A stretch of DNA of 13,822 nucleotides from Bacillota bacterium (GCA_023396535.1 JAEWWD010000159.1:1-13822); one strand, 5' to 3'; positions 1-8,607 are shown, counted from the stretch's first letter. The notes: a model not told the origin generated them from the sequence alone. A program made the numbers and translations.

Positions 1-4
1 GTCT

Positions 5-517
5 ATGGATTTGATATCGCTCGTTCGCAGTATACCGGATTTCCCCAAGCAGGGCGTCATATTCCGGGATATCACGACGCTGTTAAAAAACAAAGATACT
101 CTGCGGGAACTCATCGGCCGGATGGCAGACTCCTTAACCGGCATAAAGGCGGACGTCATCGTTTCGCCGGAAGCGCGAGGGTTTATCATAGGCGCAGCGC
201 TCGCATACGAGTTGGGCGTCGGCTTCGTCGTAGCGCGTAAGCCCGGCAAGCTGCCTGGTAAGGTGAGAAGTTACGCATACGGGCTTGAATACGGAACGGA
301 TGTGCTGGAAATGCACGAGGATGCCATTGAAAAGGGACAGCGCGTTGTCATAGCGGATGATCTCTTGGCGACAGGGGGGACGTCGCTGGCTTCCATTCGC
401 CTGGCCGAACAGGCTGGCGGATCGGTCGTGGCTGTGCGCTTTGCGATCGAGCTTACTGATCTTGGCGGACGCGAGGTATTGAAAAACTATGATGTAGTGT
501 CGGCTATCGTGTTTTGA
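5..517 (+). CDS. apt: Adenine phosphoribosyltransferase
   Basis: Purine salvage enzyme that converts adenine and PRPP to AMP and pyrophosphate in the cytoplasm. The 170-residue length is normal for the family. The N-terminus carries the family pattern around IPDFPKQGVIFRDIT (residues 10-24). EARGF at 56-60 and the loop VARKPGKLPG (76-85) match the conserved APT core. The PRPP-binding motif VVIADDLLATGGT lies at 115-127, with the usual pair of acidic residues followed by ATGGT. The ATG at position 5 is accepted because the protein begins where family members do, but only four bases precede it, so its ribosome binding site is outside the window. In Clostridia this gene commonly sits between recJ and relA, which fits the downstream neighbour here. 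I see nothing unusual in the protein. Confidence 0.97.
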   Translation: MDLISLVRSIPDFPKQGVIFRDITTLLKNKDTLRELIGRMADSLTGIKADVIVSPEARGFIIGAALAYELGVGFVVARKPGKLPGKVRSYAYGLEYGTDVLEMHEDAIEKGQRVVIADDLLATGGTSLASIRLAEQAGGSVVAVRFAIELTDLGGREVLKNYDVVSAIVF

Positions 518-532
518 TGAAGACCGTTTAAT

Positions 533-549
533 CAGCGGCTCTGCCGTTG
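533..549 (+). terminator. Hairpin between apt and relA, possible weak terminator or attenuator
   Basis: The arms CAGCGGC (533-539) and GCCGTTG (543-549) form seven pairs including one G-U, around a three-base loop TCT. The T-rich run ATTTTATTATT follows directly. This resembles a short intrinsic terminator and sits in the 82-base gap between apt and relA. It may reduce rather than stop read-through, because I find no convincing separate promoter for relA in the remaining gap. The call rests on structure only. Confidence 0.4.
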
Positions 550-599
550 ATTTTATTATTCGGAGTTATTTTTCAGTCCAACGGAGAGGAGGTGTACGC

Positions 600-2843
600 A
601 TGGAACAGAAGCCTATCGATTTCTGCGCAGTAAAGCGCGTACCGATCGAAGCGCACATCGATACGCTTTATGATATCTGCAGCAAAACGTTTACGCCGGA
701 ACAGCTTACGGTACTGCAGAAAGCCATCGATTTTGCCAAGGAAGTTCATAAAGAGCAGTGGCGCGAATCCGGCGAGCCGTATTATGTACACCCCGAAGCC
801 GTCGCCATTATGCTCTACGAAATGGGCATGGATTACGCCACCATCGTGGCCGGCCTTCTGCACGACGTTATCGAGGACGGCAGGGATATCACCGTACAGA
901 AAGTATCCGAGCTGTTCGGCGAGGAAATCGCCGCTATGGTGGACGGCGTAACAAAGTTGACCAAATCCGGCACGCAGGATTTTGTGACCAAGCAGGAGCA
1001 GCAGGCGGAAAACCTGCGCAAGCTGTTCCTCGCGATGGCGAATAATGTGCGCGTGGTCATCATCAAACTGGCCGACCGCCTTCACAACATGCGTACACTG
1101 GAATACTGCGATCCGGCAAAGCGCGCGCGCAAAGCGAAAGAGACGCTGGATGTTTACGCGCCGCTTGCGCATCGCTTCGGCATGGGCGCGATTAAGGGCG
1201 AGCTGGAAGACCTTTCCTTCATGCACATGATGCCTGAAGAATACGAGCAGTTGCGCGCCGCGATTGAGCCGCAGCAGGCGGAGCGCATGCGCCTTTTGAA
1301 TACCGCTATCGTCACAATCCGTGAGCAGCTCAATAAGGCGGGCATTGAGGCGGACATCAACGGACGACCGAAACATATGTACAGCATCTACCGCAAGATG
1401 GTCAAGCAGAGCCGTCCGCTGGAGGAAATATACGACCTGATCGCCATACGCATCATCGTACAGACGGTCAACGACTGTTATGCGACGCTGGGCATCATCC
1501 ATTCCCTTTGGAAGCCCATGCCGGGGCGGTTTAAGGATTATATCGCCATGCCCAAGACCAACATGTACCGTTCGCTTCACACGACGCTGTTCGGTCATCT
1601 CGGCATGCCTTTCGAGGTGCAGATCCGGACGGCGGAAATGCACAGAACGGCGGAATACGGCATTGCGGCGCATTGGATGTACAAGGAAGGCAGGGGCGCG
1701 CAGGACGATCTCGACGGGAAGATGGCCTGGCTGCGTTCGGCGCTGGAATACGACAACGATGCGGACAACGCACGCGATTTCGTGGACAGCATCATGAAAG
1801 ATTTCTTCAGCGATTTCGTGTTTGTGCTGACTCCGCGCGGCGAGATACTGGATCTTCCCACCGGCTCCACGCCGCTGGATTTTGCCTACCGCATCCATAC
1901 CAATGTTGGCCATCACTGCCAGCACGCAAAAGTAAACGGTAGCATGGTGCGGCTGGATTACAAGCTCAAAACAAACGACGTGGTGGAAATCATTACGTCC
2001 GCGAGCCAGCCGGGTCCCAGCCGGGATTGGCTGCACATTGTAAAAACCCAGCAGGCAAAGTCCAAAATCAGGCAATGGTTCAAAAAAGCCAATCGCGAGG
2101 AAAATATACAAAAAGGCCGTGAAATGCTCGAAGCCGCGGCAAAACGGCATGGTCAGCAGCTCTCTCTGCTGACAAAACCTGAATACTACTCGGAAATGCT
2201 TAAGCGATACAACATGGCCGGTATGGAAGACGTTTACAACGCCATCGGCTACGGCGGTATTTCTACAGGGCAGGTCCTGCATCGGCTCATGGATAAGCAG
2301 CGGCAGGAAGCCAAGGAAGAAGAGCTTGCGCAGCGGATAAAACAGCTTGAGGAAAACGGCGGCATGCCGCAGCGCGCGCCAGAAAAGCCCATGAGCTCGC
2401 ACGGCGTCATCGTGCACGGCGAACCCAATATGATGGTGCGCTTTGCGCAATGCTGCAGCCCCGTACCGGGTGACGACATCATAGGATATATCACGCGCGG
2501 GCGCGGCGTATCCGTACACCGCAGGGACTGCCCCAACGCCAAAGAACTGCTCGATGACGAAGGGCGCATCATCCCTGTGGAATGGGCAGGGGATGAAAAA
2601 TCCAGCTATACGGCGAATATCAGCCTTGCTGCAACGGACCGCCCCGGTGTGTTGATGGATATCTCACAGGTGCTTTTGAGCATGAACATCAACATCAAGA
2701 CGGTCAATGCCAAAACGGACCGGAACGGAATGGTGTACGTGCAGCTTTCGTTTGATATCAGCAACGCCTCGCAGTTGAATAATATCATCAAGAACCTCCG
2801 GAAAATCAAAACCGTAACGGAGGTATATCGCGCCAGCAACTGA
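600..2843 (+). CDS. relA: Bifunctional (p)ppGpp synthetase/hydrolase (RelA/SpoT homologue)
   Basis: Makes and degrades the alarmone (p)ppGpp, coupling amino-acid starvation to growth control. All domains of a long RSH protein are present in 747 residues. The N-terminal HD hydrolase has H64, the HDVIED motif at 88-93 and the LADRLHNM segment at 157-164. The synthetase domain spans about 250-365, with RFKD at 310-313 and the EVQIRT segment at 339-344. A TGS domain lies at about 405-467, a helical region with a conserved-cysteine motif (CC at 618-619, C644) follows, and an ACT domain closes the protein at about 670-745. RxKD in the synthetase, rather than the ExDD of monofunctional RelA, plus an intact HD motif, marks the bifunctional Rel type. 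The start is fixed by AGGAGGTG at 587-594, seven bases from the ATG when measured from AGGAGG. Confidence 0.97.
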   Translation: MEQKPIDFCAVKRVPIEAHIDTLYDICSKTFTPEQLTVLQKAIDFAKEVHKEQWRESGEPYYVHPEAVAIMLYEMGMDYATIVAGLLHDVIEDGRDITVQKVSELFGEEIAAMVDGVTKLTKSGTQDFVTKQEQQAENLRKLFLAMANNVRVVIIKLADRLHNMRTLEYCDPAKRARKAKETLDVYAPLAHRFGMGAIKGELEDLSFMHMMPEEYEQLRAAIEPQQAERMRLLNTAIVTIREQLNKAGIEADINGRPKHMYSIYRKMVKQSRPLEEIYDLIAIRIIVQTVNDCYATLGIIHSLWKPMPGRFKDYIAMPKTNMYRSLHTTLFGHLGMPFEVQIRTAEMHRTAEYGIAAHWMYKEGRGAQDDLDGKMAWLRSALEYDNDADNARDFVDSIMKDFFSDFVFVLTPRGEILDLPTGSTPLDFAYRIHTNVGHHCQHAKVNGSMVRLDYKLKTNDVVEIITSASQPGPSRDWLHIVKTQQAKSKIRQWFKKANREENIQKGREMLEAAAKRHGQQLSLLTKPEYYSEMLKRYNMAGMEDVYNAIGYGGISTGQVLHRLMDKQRQEAKEEELAQRIKQLEENGGMPQRAPEKPMSSHGVIVHGEPNMMVRFAQCCSPVPGDDIIGYITRGRGVSVHRRDCPNAKELLDDEGRIIPVEWAGDEKSSYTANISLAATDRPGVLMDISQVLLSMNINIKTVNAKTDRNGMVYVQLSFDISNASQLNNIIKNLRKIKTVTEVYRASN

Positions 2844-2878
2844 TGCGGCGCAACTGATAGATAAGGAGGGAATGCCGC

Positions 2879-3325
2879 ATGCGCGCGGTAGTACAGCGCG
2901 TCAAACGCGCAAGCGTAGAAGTGGAAGGAAGAGTAACGGGCAGCATCGGCCACGGGCTGCTCGTATTTTTGGGAATCGAAGAGCCTGATACAGCGGAGGA
3001 TGTAAAATACATTTGCGATAAAGTAACAAATCTTCGCATATTCGAGGACGAGGAAGGCAAAATGAACCGTTCCGTACTGGATATGGGCGGCGCTGTGCTG
3101 CTTGTTTCCCAGTTCACGCTGTACGGTGATGCACGGCATGGGCGGCGGCCCAGTTTTTCAAAGGCAGCGCGTCCGGAAACGGCGATACCGCTGTATGAGC
3201 AGGCGATCGCCACGCTGCGGGATATGTTGCCGGTGGAAACGGGGGAGTTCCAGGCCATGATGGAGGTATCGCTCATAAACGACGGACCTGTTACGATACT
3301 GCTTGACAGTAAGAGGATGTTTTGA
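2879..3325 (+). CDS. dtd: D-aminoacyl-tRNA deacylase
   Basis: Removes D-amino acids, and mischarged glycine, from tRNA so that they do not enter translation. The 148-residue length is typical of the DTD family. Both signature motifs are visible: SQFTLYG at 77-83, which supplies active-site backbone, and NDGPVT at 134-139, whose Gly-Pro pair is the cross-subunit chirality-checking element in known structures. The N-terminus MRAVVQRVKRASVEV is characteristic. A strong AAGGAGG site (2863-2869) lies nine bases before the ATG. The ATG at 2872 is out of frame and ignored. The gene follows relA after 35 bases and overlaps the next gene by one base, so it is probably co-transcribed with both. Confidence 0.97.
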   Translation: MRAVVQRVKRASVEVEGRVTGSIGHGLLVFLGIEEPDTAEDVKYICDKVTNLRIFEDEEGKMNRSVLDMGGAVLLVSQFTLYGDARHGRRPSFSKAARPETAIPLYEQAIATLRDMLPVETGEFQAMMEVSLINDGPVTILLDSKRMF

Positions 3326-3969
3326 TGAATATCGATACGATTATTTGCGGGCCGCTGCAGGTCAACAGCTATGTATTATACCAGGAGGGCGGTGATACCG
3401 CCATCGTGATTGACGCTGCACAGGCGCAGCCGATTTATACCCATTTGCAGCAGAAGGGGCTGTCCTGTTCGCATATACTGCTTACGCACGGGCATTTTGA
3501 CCATATTTTCGGCGTAGCGGAACTTCAGGAAATGACCGGCGCGAAAATCTGCATTCATGCTCAGGACGCGGACATGCTTCATGACGATGAAAAGAGCCTG
3601 TCGGTACTGGAAGCACTGCATGTACCGCCATCCCATGCCGATCTGCTGCTGCAGGATGGAGATGTGCTCACCGCGGCGGGCATGACAATCCGCGTACTGC
3701 ACACGCCAGGCCATACGCCGGGCGGCGTTTGTTACATTTTTGAGGATGATCGCGTCATTTTCACCGGCGATACCATATTCCGCCTTGGCGCGGGGCGCGC
3801 GGATTTTCCCGGCGCGGATGAGATTGCGCTGTATCGCTCCATCATGAATAAGCTGTTTGAGCTTCCGGGGGATTATACGCTGTACCCCGGGCATATGCGC
3901 ACCACGACGCTGGCGTTTGAACGGGAGCGAAATACATTCATACGCCATTACCGGGGGCATGGATGGTAA
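3325..3969 (+). CDS. MBL-fold metallo-hydrolase, glyoxalase II-like
   Basis: A metallo-beta-lactamase-fold hydrolase, probably binuclear and acting on a thioester or similar substrate, though the substrate cannot be read from sequence. In the 214 residues, the metal motif THGHFDH gives H55, H57, D59 and H60. HTPGHTPGG supplies H130, the TGDT segment D149, and YPGHM H190. This ligand set is complete and the size is that of the short YcbL/glyoxalase II-like family, without the extra C-terminal domain of true glyoxalase II. The chosen ATG (3325) overlaps the dtd stop as TGATG, which implies translational coupling. A TTG one codon earlier is possible but less likely. The gene overlaps hemZ by seven bases. 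The same neighbours, dtd and hemZ, are usual in Clostridia. Confidence 0.9.
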   Translation: MNIDTIICGPLQVNSYVLYQEGGDTAIVIDAAQAQPIYTHLQQKGLSCSHILLTHGHFDHIFGVAELQEMTGAKICIHAQDADMLHDDEKSLSVLEALHVPPSHADLLLQDGDVLTAAGMTIRVLHTPGHTPGGVCYIFEDDRVIFTGDTIFRLGAGRADFPGADEIALYRSIMNKLFELPGDYTLYPGHMRTTTLAFERERNTFIRHYRGHGW

Positions 3970-5438
3970 GCCTTATAACCAACAGGCCATGCTACGCAGC
4001 GGATATTGCTGAAATACTGCGGGCATATCTGGGCATGGAGGAAATAACACCGGCGGATTCGTGGGAAGATGCGGCTCCATACGCGGTGGAAGCACTGCTG
4101 ACGGACGACGGGCGCATGGTATCGGCGCGCGGTAAAAGGACTGGATTCCCTGAGGTTTCCTATTCATGGTCAATCGATACGTCCGACGACAATGCGCTTA
4201 TTCGCAAGCGCAAGGAAAAACGCGCATTTAAAATTGCCGTTTTTCGCGTTATGCGGCAACTGGAGCCGGAAGTTTCCCTTCCGTGGGGTTCTCTGACGGG
4301 CATTCGCCCCACCAAATTGCTGCGCGAGCTGTGTGGCGAAATGGGGGGCACCGCCGCGTTACGGATGTTCCGGGAGGATTTCGACGTCCGGCCCGAAAAG
4401 GCCGCGCTTGTTTCGGATATCCTGCGCGCGCAGCGGGATATACTTGCCGGCATTGGGCCGAAGGACGCGGACGTCTATATCGGAATCCCATTTTGTAAAA
4501 CACGCTGCCTGTACTGTTCGTTCGCGTCCGAGGTGGTGGACAGGCGCGGCATACCAACGGAATACTTGGACGCGCTGTACCGGGATATAGAGTTAGGCGC
4601 CGCCATTGCAAAAGAGGGCGGTTACCGTATACGCAGCATGTATGTGGGCGGCGGGACGCCCACCGTGCTTACATCGGATCAGCTGGAAAGTCTGATAGCC
4701 CATGCACTAAGCTGCTATGGCGGCTGCGGCGGGGAACTTACGGTGGAAGCGGGCAGACCGGATACCGTGGACGAAGAAAAGCTGAGAACTTTGCGCAAAA
4801 TGGGCGTGCAGAGGATATCGCTCAATCCGCAGACCATGCAGGCGGATACGTTAAGCCGCATAGGCCGCGCGCACACGCCGGAGGAAATCGTTAAAGCGTT
4901 CCACATGGCACGGGACATTGGGTTTGACAGCATCAATATGGATGTCATCGCCGGCCTGCCGGGGGAAACGCCGGACGATATGCGCCGAACGCTGGAGGCC
5001 ATCTCGGCACTGCGGCCCGATAACCTCACGGTACATACGTTAGCCGTGAAACGATCTTCGCGGCTCAAGCTGAAAATGGAGGAATACCCGCTCCCCGCGC
5101 CTGCGGATGCGGAGAGAATGGTGGAGTTGGGCGCACAGTGCGCGGCGGCGATGCAGATGCATCCGTATTATATGTACCGCCAGAAATACATGCGCGGCAA
5201 CCTTGAAAACGTTGGATATGCCGCTCCCGGCAAGGATTGCATATACAATGTCGATATGATGGAGGAAGCGGCCAGCATATTCGCGCATGGCGCGGGCGCT
5301 ATGACAAAGCGCGTATTTCAGGGCCGGGACCTGCGGGTGGAACGTATTCCCGCGCCCAAGGATATCGCATCGTACATCGGAAAGCTACCGGCATTGGACA
5401 TGCAAAAACGGGCTCTGTTTTTACAGGATACTGTCTGA
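3963..5438 (+). CDS. hemZ: Radical SAM protein HemZ (HemN-like, putative coproporphyrinogen dehydrogenase)
   Basis: A HemN-family radical SAM enzyme of 491 residues. The 4Fe-4S/SAM motif CX3CX2C is C178, C182, C185 within IPFCKTRCLYCSF. It is followed by the SAM-contacting YVGGGTPT (227-234), TVEAGRPDT (260-268), ISLNPQTM (285-292) and the HemZ-type segment YRQKYMRGNLENVGY (405-419). An N-terminal extension of about 165 residues, containing LTGIRPTK (111-118), distinguishes HemZ from HemN and HemW. The cluster cysteine motif is followed by Ser-Phe, not the fourth Cys of HemN, as is normal for HemZ/HemW. Databases name the family an oxygen-independent coproporphyrinogen dehydrogenase, but the real reaction in anaerobes without a full heme pathway is uncertain. 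The start overlaps the upstream gene by seven bases with only a weak G-rich site before it. I see no terminator after the stop. Confidence 0.9.
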   Translation: MVSLITNRPCYAADIAEILRAYLGMEEITPADSWEDAAPYAVEALLTDDGRMVSARGKRTGFPEVSYSWSIDTSDDNALIRKRKEKRAFKIAVFRVMRQLEPEVSLPWGSLTGIRPTKLLRELCGEMGGTAALRMFREDFDVRPEKAALVSDILRAQRDILAGIGPKDADVYIGIPFCKTRCLYCSFASEVVDRRGIPTEYLDALYRDIELGAAIAKEGGYRIRSMYVGGGTPTVLTSDQLESLIAHALSCYGGCGGELTVEAGRPDTVDEEKLRTLRKMGVQRISLNPQTMQADTLSRIGRAHTPEEIVKAFHMARDIGFDSINMDVIAGLPGETPDDMRRTLEAISALRPDNLTVHTLAVKRSSRLKLKMEEYPLPAPADAERMVELGAQCAAAMQMHPYYMYRQKYMRGNLENVGYAAPGKDCIYNVDMMEEAASIFAHGAGAMTKRVFQGRDLRVERIPAPKDIASYIGKLPALDMQKRALFLQDTV

Positions 5439-5466
5439 AATTGGCTTCCTGGAAGGGCGGATTCTC

Positions 5467-5496
5467 TTGACAGGAGCTTTTTGATCGGGGTATACT
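5467..5496 (+). promoter_or_regulatory. Sigma-A-type promoter of the T-box/valS unit
   Basis: A perfect -35 hexamer TTGACA (5467-5472) and a -10 hexamer TATACT (5491-5496) are separated by 18 bases. The expected transcription start is near 5503, just before the first T-box stem. The promoter begins only 28 bases after the hemZ stop, so read-through from the upstream operon may also feed the leader. Confidence 0.85.
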
Positions 5497-5509
5497 TTAT
5501 TGCAGTCGA

Positions 5510-5753
5510 ATATATGTGATGAGGAAGAGGAGTACGTTCAAACCGGGCAGCAGAGAGGCGTCTTCGCGGCTGAAAGGGACGCCGGCAGAAGGGGAACGGA
5601 AGGTAGCTTCGGAGCATTGCGGGGTGAAATATAGCCCCCACGCACGCGCAGCGATATGGCGCGGAGGTGGGATACGGTTTGGTTTGCCGTATTCAACAAA
5701 GGTGGTACCGCGAGCGCTTCTCGTCCTTTGAGACGAGAAGCGCCTTTATTTTG
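5510..5753 (+). promoter_or_regulatory. T-box leader RNA (valine specifier) controlling valS
   Basis: A tRNA-sensing leader: uncharged tRNA-Val should stabilise an antiterminator and permit valS transcription. The stem I base pairs GTGATG (5516-5521) with CATTGC (5615-5620), then GAAG (5524-5527) with CTTC (5607-5610). The AGAGGAGTA motif (5526-5534) faces the specifier loop GAAGGTAG (5599-5606), closed by CGTTC/GAACG (5535-5539/5594-5598). GTA at 5603-5605, followed by a purine, is the likely valine specifier. The distal stem pairs GGCGTC with GACGCC. CCCAC (5637-5641) and GTGGG (5667-5671) fit the stem II region, and ATACGG/CCGTAT forms stem III. The conserved T-box core GGTGGTACCGCG lies at 5701-5712, with TGGT (5703-5706) able to pair with a tRNA ACCA end. 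Confidence 0.95.
5714..5752 (+). terminator. T-box terminator hairpin before valS
   Basis: The arms GCGCTTCTCGTC (5714-5725) and GACGAGAAGCGC (5732-5743) form a perfect 12-bp stem with a six-base loop, followed by CTTTATTTT. The 5' arm starts two bases after the conserved T-box core, so folding the antiterminator excludes this stem, as expected for transcriptional T-box control. Confidence 0.95.
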
Positions 5754-5776
5754 CATGTGGCAGGAGGAAGCTAATC

Positions 5777-8407
5777 ATGGATATGAATAAGACGTACGAC
5801 CATAGCGCTGTGGAACAGCGTTTGTACGATCATTGGGAACAAAGCGGATATTTTCACGCCGCGCCCAACCCGGATAAAAAGCCTTACTGCATCGTCATAC
5901 CGCCCCCGAACATTACAGGCCAGTTGCATATGGGCCACGCGCTGGACAACACCCTACAGGACGTTTTGATCCGCTACAAACGTATGAGCGGGTTTGAAAC
6001 GCTGTGGCTTCCCGGCACGGACCATGCTTCCATAGCGACCGAGGTCAAAATCGTGGAGCAGATGGCTAAGGAAGGCCTGCAGAAGCAGGATATCGGCCGC
6101 GAACGCTTTTTAGAGCGCGCATGGGAATGGCGGCGCGTATTTGGCGGCCGTATCGTGAAGCAGCTCAAAAAGCTCGGCTCCTCCTGCGACTGGCCGCGCG
6201 AACGCTTCACGATGGATGAAGGCTGCAATCGCGCTGTTACAAAAGTCTTCGTCGAGTTGTACAACAAAGGGCTTATTTACCGCGGCGACCGCATCATCAA
6301 CTGGTGCCCGGATTGCAAAACGGCACTCTCCGACGCCGAGGTGGAATATGAGGAGCAGGACAGCCATCTCTGGCATGTGCGTTACGACGCGCCGGATAAG
6401 TCCTATTCCATCACGGTCGCGACGACCCGCCCCGAGACCATACTGGGCGATACCGCGATTGCCGTACATCCGGACGACGAGCGATATAAGGCCATTGTGG
6501 GCAAAACGGTGGTCATCCCTGTGATCGGCCGTGAAATTCCCATTGTGGCAGACGAATACGTCGAAATGGATTTTGGTACCGGCGCTGTGAAGATAACGCC
6601 CGCCCACGATCCGAACGATTTCGAGGTCAGCCTGCGAACGGGCGTGCCCGTCATGCGCGTGTTCACGGACGACGGTTTTATCAACGACTTGGGCGGCGCA
6701 TACGCGGGCCTGAAACTGCTCGAATGCCGCAAGAAGTTCGTGGCGGATTTGGAAACGGCGGGCGCTCTGGTCAAGGTAGAGCCGTATTCCCACAACGTAG
6801 GAACCTGTTATCGCTGCCATACGACGGTGGAACCGCTGGTGAGCAAGCAGTGGTTCGTGGATATGAAGCCGTTGGCCAAGCCCGCTATAGAGGCTGTTCG
6901 CAGTGGCGAAGTCCGCTTCGTGCCCGAGCGTTTTGACAAGACGTACTACAACTGGATGGAAAACATCCGCGACTGGTGCATATCCCGCCAGCTTTGGTGG
7001 GGCCACCGCATTCCCGCGTATTACTGCGACGCGTGCGGCGAAACCATCGTGCAGGAGACAGCGCCGGAACGTTGCCCCAAGTGCACAAGCACATCGCTGC
7101 ATCAGGATGAGGATGTGCTGGATACCTGGTTCAGCAGCGGCATGTGGCCGTTCTCAACGTTGGGCTACCCCGATCAGACGGAGGAACTGAAGTATTTCTA
7201 TCCTACGTCCACTCTGGTCACGGGATACGACATCATATTCTTCTGGGTTGCCCGTATGATCGTGTTCGGCCTGGAAGTCATGAAGGAGAAGCCGTTTGAT
7301 ACCGTTTATGTGCACGGCATTGTGCGGGACAGCCAGGGACGTAAAATGTCCAAATCCCTGGGGAACGGCATCGATCCGCTGGAGGTTATCGAAAAGTACG
7401 GCGCGGATTCCCTGCGTTTCAGCCTGCTGACGGGTAACGCGGCGGGCAGCGATATGCGATTTTATTGGGAAAAGGTGGAGGCCGCCCGCAATTTCTGCAA
7501 CAAGGTATACAATGCCGCCCGCTTCGTGCTCATGAATGTGGACGGCGCACCGGGCCGTATGGACACTGCGCTGCTGGACTCCGCAGACAAGTGGATATTG
7601 CACCGGCTGAATACCGTGATCGCAGAAGTAACGAATAATCTAGATGCGTTTGAACTCGGACTTGCCGCACAGAAGATATACGACTTCATCTGGTCGGAAT
7701 TCTGCGACTGGTATATCGAAATGGCAAAGCCGCGTTTGTATGGCGACGATGAACCCGCAAAAGCGCATGTGCGCGGCGTACTCATCAAGACGCTTGGGGA
7801 TTCCATGAAACTACTGCACCCCTTCATGCCCTTCATAACGGAGGAGCTGTATACGCACCTGCCCGATGCGCCGGATACCGTCATGCTATCCGCCTGGCCA
7901 AAGGCGGAAGACGTATTCCGGTTTGATAAGGAAGCGGCGGATATGGAAGCTGTCATGGAGCTCATCCGCTCCATCCGCAACCTCCGCGCGCAGATGAACG
8001 TGCCCCCCGCCAAGCGGATAGGCGCAATACTCATTGCCAAAGCCGGTATGGGGCGTGTGTTCCAAGAATCCGCCATCTATATGAGCCGTTTGGCCGGTAT
8101 TGATGATGTCACCGTCCAAGCAGATAAAACGGGAATTCCACAGAACGCCGTTTCCGTTGTTTGTTCCGCAGTGGAAGCCTTTATTCCGCTCGAACAGCTT
8201 GTCGATATCCAGAAGGAGCTGGAAAGGGTAGAGAAGGAGATAGAACGCATCGAAGGTGAGATCGCACGCGCGGAAGGCAAGCTGAATAATCCCGGTTTTG
8301 TTGGGAAGGCGCCTGAACGCGTGGTAGAGGAAGAGCGACAGAAGCTTGCAACCGCACGGGAAATGCTGCAGAAGCTAAAAAATCGAAAAAATGATTTGCA
8401 GGCATAA
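5777..8407 (+). CDS. valS: Valyl-tRNA synthetase
   Basis: Class I aminoacyl-tRNA synthetase that charges tRNA-Val, of normal bacterial length (876 residues). The class I HIGH box appears as HMGH (51-54) within PPPNITGQLHMGH, and KMSKS is at 523-527. The CP1 editing domain, which hydrolyses Thr-tRNA-Val, contains TTRPET starting at residue 216. WWGHRIPAYYC and two CxxC pairs (C417/C420 and C433/C436) form a likely zinc site before DVLDTWFSSGMWPF. From about residue 804 the protein ends in the valine-type coiled-coil tRNA-binding arm rich in Lys and Glu. AGGAGG (5762-5767) lies nine bases from the ATG at 5777. A second in-frame ATG two codons later is a less favoured start. Expression is controlled by the T-box leader directly upstream. 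The gene is not followed by folC, a common partner in Firmicutes. Confidence 0.98.
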   Translation: MDMNKTYDHSAVEQRLYDHWEQSGYFHAAPNPDKKPYCIVIPPPNITGQLHMGHALDNTLQDVLIRYKRMSGFETLWLPGTDHASIATEVKIVEQMAKEGLQKQDIGRERFLERAWEWRRVFGGRIVKQLKKLGSSCDWPRERFTMDEGCNRAVTKVFVELYNKGLIYRGDRIINWCPDCKTALSDAEVEYEEQDSHLWHVRYDAPDKSYSITVATTRPETILGDTAIAVHPDDERYKAIVGKTVVIPVIGREIPIVADEYVEMDFGTGAVKITPAHDPNDFEVSLRTGVPVMRVFTDDGFINDLGGAYAGLKLLECRKKFVADLETAGALVKVEPYSHNVGTCYRCHTTVEPLVSKQWFVDMKPLAKPAIEAVRSGEVRFVPERFDKTYYNWMENIRDWCISRQLWWGHRIPAYYCDACGETIVQETAPERCPKCTSTSLHQDEDVLDTWFSSGMWPFSTLGYPDQTEELKYFYPTSTLVTGYDIIFFWVARMIVFGLEVMKEKPFDTVYVHGIVRDSQGRKMSKSLGNGIDPLEVIEKYGADSLRFSLLTGNAAGSDMRFYWEKVEAARNFCNKVYNAARFVLMNVDGAPGRMDTALLDSADKWILHRLNTVIAEVTNNLDAFELGLAAQKIYDFIWSEFCDWYIEMAKPRLYGDDEPAKAHVRGVLIKTLGDSMKLLHPFMPFITEELYTHLPDAPDTVMLSAWPKAEDVFRFDKEAADMEAVMELIRSIRNLRAQMNVPPAKRIGAILIAKAGMGRVFQESAIYMSRLAGIDDVTVQADKTGIPQNAVSVVCSAVEAFIPLEQLVDIQKELERVEKEIERIEGEIARAEGKLNNPGFVGKAPERVVEEERQKLATAREMLQKLKNRKNDLQA

Positions 8408-8450
8408 CTAAAATTCATGAGATGTCCGAATCATTTATATTGCGAACATC

Positions 8451-8483
8451 CGCCTCGTCTTGTATTTGCTGCAGGACGAGGCG
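8451..8483 (+). terminator. Strong hairpin after valS, possible terminator lacking a T-tract
   Basis: The arms CGCCTCGTCTTG (8451-8462) and CAGGACGAGGCG (8472-8483) form 12 pairs including one G-U, around a nine-base loop. The following bases TGATTCT are only weakly T-rich. A weaker hairpin, GATGTCCG with CGAACATC and one mismatch, lies just before it at 8421-8450. It most probably ends valS transcription, but the missing U-tract leaves room for an RNA-stabilising or regulatory role. No gene is visible in 8408-8670. Confidence 0.5.
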
Positions 8484-8607
8484 TGATTCTAGCCACGATT
8501 GAGCATTTTATGAGCACAAACGTAGATTTACGATGTTTGGGCATAAATAACTTTAGGAATAACAAGGATTGGTCCTATTCGCATTTATGATAGCAGATTG
8601 ACGCGTG

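Noticed and set aside
573..2519. A 648-codon open frame on the minus strand opposite relA
   Set aside because: It lies antisense to a gene with full domain and motif support, has a mirrored composition rich in His, Arg, Phe and Val, shows no recognisable domain, and is a common by-product of biased third positions.
2606..3276. Minus-strand open frames across the relA end and dtd
   Set aside because: They overlap two well-supported genes on the opposite strand and resemble no family I know.
5602..5604. GGT (glycine) as T-box specifier
   Set aside because: The reading frame one base later gives GTA, which matches the downstream valS gene and is followed by the expected purine next to the closing stem.
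6110..7102. A 330-codon open frame on the minus strand opposite valS
   Set aside because: It is antisense to the catalytic and editing regions of valS, has no recognisable motif, and I saw no ribosome binding site for it.
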